Assembly (NCBI GenBank): GCA_020444775.1
Contig: JAGRHX010000012.1
Span: 1-5,788, forward strand
DNA: 5,788 nt
Direction of reading: 5' to 3'
DNA from: Gammaproteobacteria bacterium
GTDB lineage: Bacteria > Pseudomonadota > Gammaproteobacteria > HK1
The notes under the pieces were generated by a model. The model worked only from the letters and a program-made list of their open reading frames with translations, searched no databases and had not been told where the DNA came from. The position numbers were made by a program, and so were the translations under genes. Positions 5,566-5,788 of this stretch are shown here, piece after piece. Every line of letters begins with the position of its first letter. The first letter of the stretch is position 1.

Positions 5566-5679
5566 TCAAAACAATGGGCGTGCTCTTGGCACTCGAGCTA
5601 ATGCCGACTGCCCGACCTCTTGGCAGGTATGCTTGACAGTCAAGCCACTCTGTCGCAGCTGCATGCACAGGGTTTGCAT
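5566..5679 (-). CDS. Small ORF (37 aa) ahead of the TIR gene: leader peptide, small gene or transposase relic
   Basis: ATG at 5679 is preceded by AAGGA with a seven-base spacer, a better translation start than that of the TIR gene itself. The frame codes for 37 residues beginning MQTLCMQLRQSGLTVKHTCQ and ends with TGA at 5568-5566, nine bases before the TIR GTG. G/C at third positions is strong over the first 24 or so codons and falls afterwards, as if only the front part descends from a real gene. LRQSGLTVKHTCQEVG is loosely reminiscent of the helix-turn-helix start of IS3-type OrfA proteins, but it is too short to claim that. The closeness to the TIR start allows translational coupling or a leader-peptide role. 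It could also be a chance ORF. Confidence 0.4.
   Translation of the reverse strand: MQTLCMQLRQSGLTVKHTCQEVGQSALARVPRARPLF
5631..5645. promoter_or_regulatory. 15-bp perfect palindrome upstream of the TIR gene
   Basis: GCTTGAC-A-GTCAAGC has seven-base arms around one central base. It lies 75-89 bp upstream of the TIR start and inside the small ORF. On the minus strand it contains TTGACT, a good -35 hexamer, though no matching -10 is seen 16-18 bases further on. It could be an operator or an RNA hairpin in the leader. A second, weaker dyad, ATGCA-N7-TGCAT, lies at 5663-5679. Confidence 0.4.
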
Positions 5680-5686
5680 ACATCCG

Positions 5687-5691
5687 TCCTT
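5687..5691 (-). promoter_or_regulatory. Shine-Dalgarno of the 37-codon ORF
   Basis: AAGGA on the minus strand lies seven bases before the ATG at 5679. It is the strongest ribosome binding site in the region upstream of the TIR gene. Confidence 0.5.
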
Positions 5692-5788
5692 TTCATGGCG
5701 TTGCAGCCGCGGCCAGGGGGCTGGCTGATTCTCCCGCGAATGCTCCGGTCCGTATATCCTGCGTGGTGCGGGCCCGCCTCGGTCTAGG

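Noticed and set aside
5615..5643. A sigma70 promoter for the TIR gene using TTGACT (minus strand) as the -35 box.
   Set aside because: No acceptable -10 hexamer occurs 16-18 bases downstream. The hexamer is better explained as part of the palindrome.
5684..5751. Minus-strand similarity to a glycine riboswitch, with GGGAGA near the start, GCAA in the middle and AAAAGGACGG at the end.
   Set aside because: The conserved CCGAAG core is missing, the closing stem pairs poorly, and the downstream gene is not related to glycine.
1..5788. CRISPR array, intact insertion sequence or rRNA/tRNA gene.
   Set aside because: No regularly spaced repeats, no transposase with terminal inverted repeats and no recognisable structural RNA were found on either strand.

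Overview
The window is G+C-rich, with strong G/C preference at third codon positions in its intact genes. Its gene families (crotonase, SemiSWEET, class II photolyase, TIR protein) fit a high-GC proteobacterium. That assignment is an inference, because no rRNA or other marker gene is present.

Layout. (1) 1-444, plus strand: the 3' half of an enoyl-CoA hydratase/isomerase family gene that enters from the left edge. (2) 411-1250, minus strand: a complete SemiSWEET sugar transporter gene lies between two gene relics. Downstream is the shrunken C-terminus of an HlyD-type secretion adaptor. Upstream is the frameshifted 3' end of an unidentified gene. (3) About 1267-2114: no credible gene, but two strong stem-loops and a cluster of three perfect palindromes. 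(4) 2115-3155, plus strand: a secreted protein with two CAP/SCP domains, the second lacking the conserved His residues. (5) 3235-3945, minus strand: a dead class II CPD photolyase, with its N-terminal half missing, two frameshifts, a nonsense codon and a 15-bp tandem duplication. It is preceded by the 3' end of another unrecognised gene (3965-4162). (6) 4276-5556, minus strand: an intact TIR-domain protein with a coiled coil, one membrane span and a Cys-containing C-terminal domain. (7) 5557-5788: the TIR gene's upstream region, with a 37-codon ORF that has an ideal Shine-Dalgarno and contains a 15-bp perfect palindrome.

How it fits together. There is no obvious metabolic operon. Four relics within about 4 kb make this look like a decay-prone accessory stretch between a metabolic gene and a TIR gene. 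The best candidate for an undescribed system is the single-gene, membrane-spanning TIR protein with its small upstream ORF. The arrangement suggests, but does not prove, a sensor that couples the cell envelope to a cytoplasmic TIR domain.
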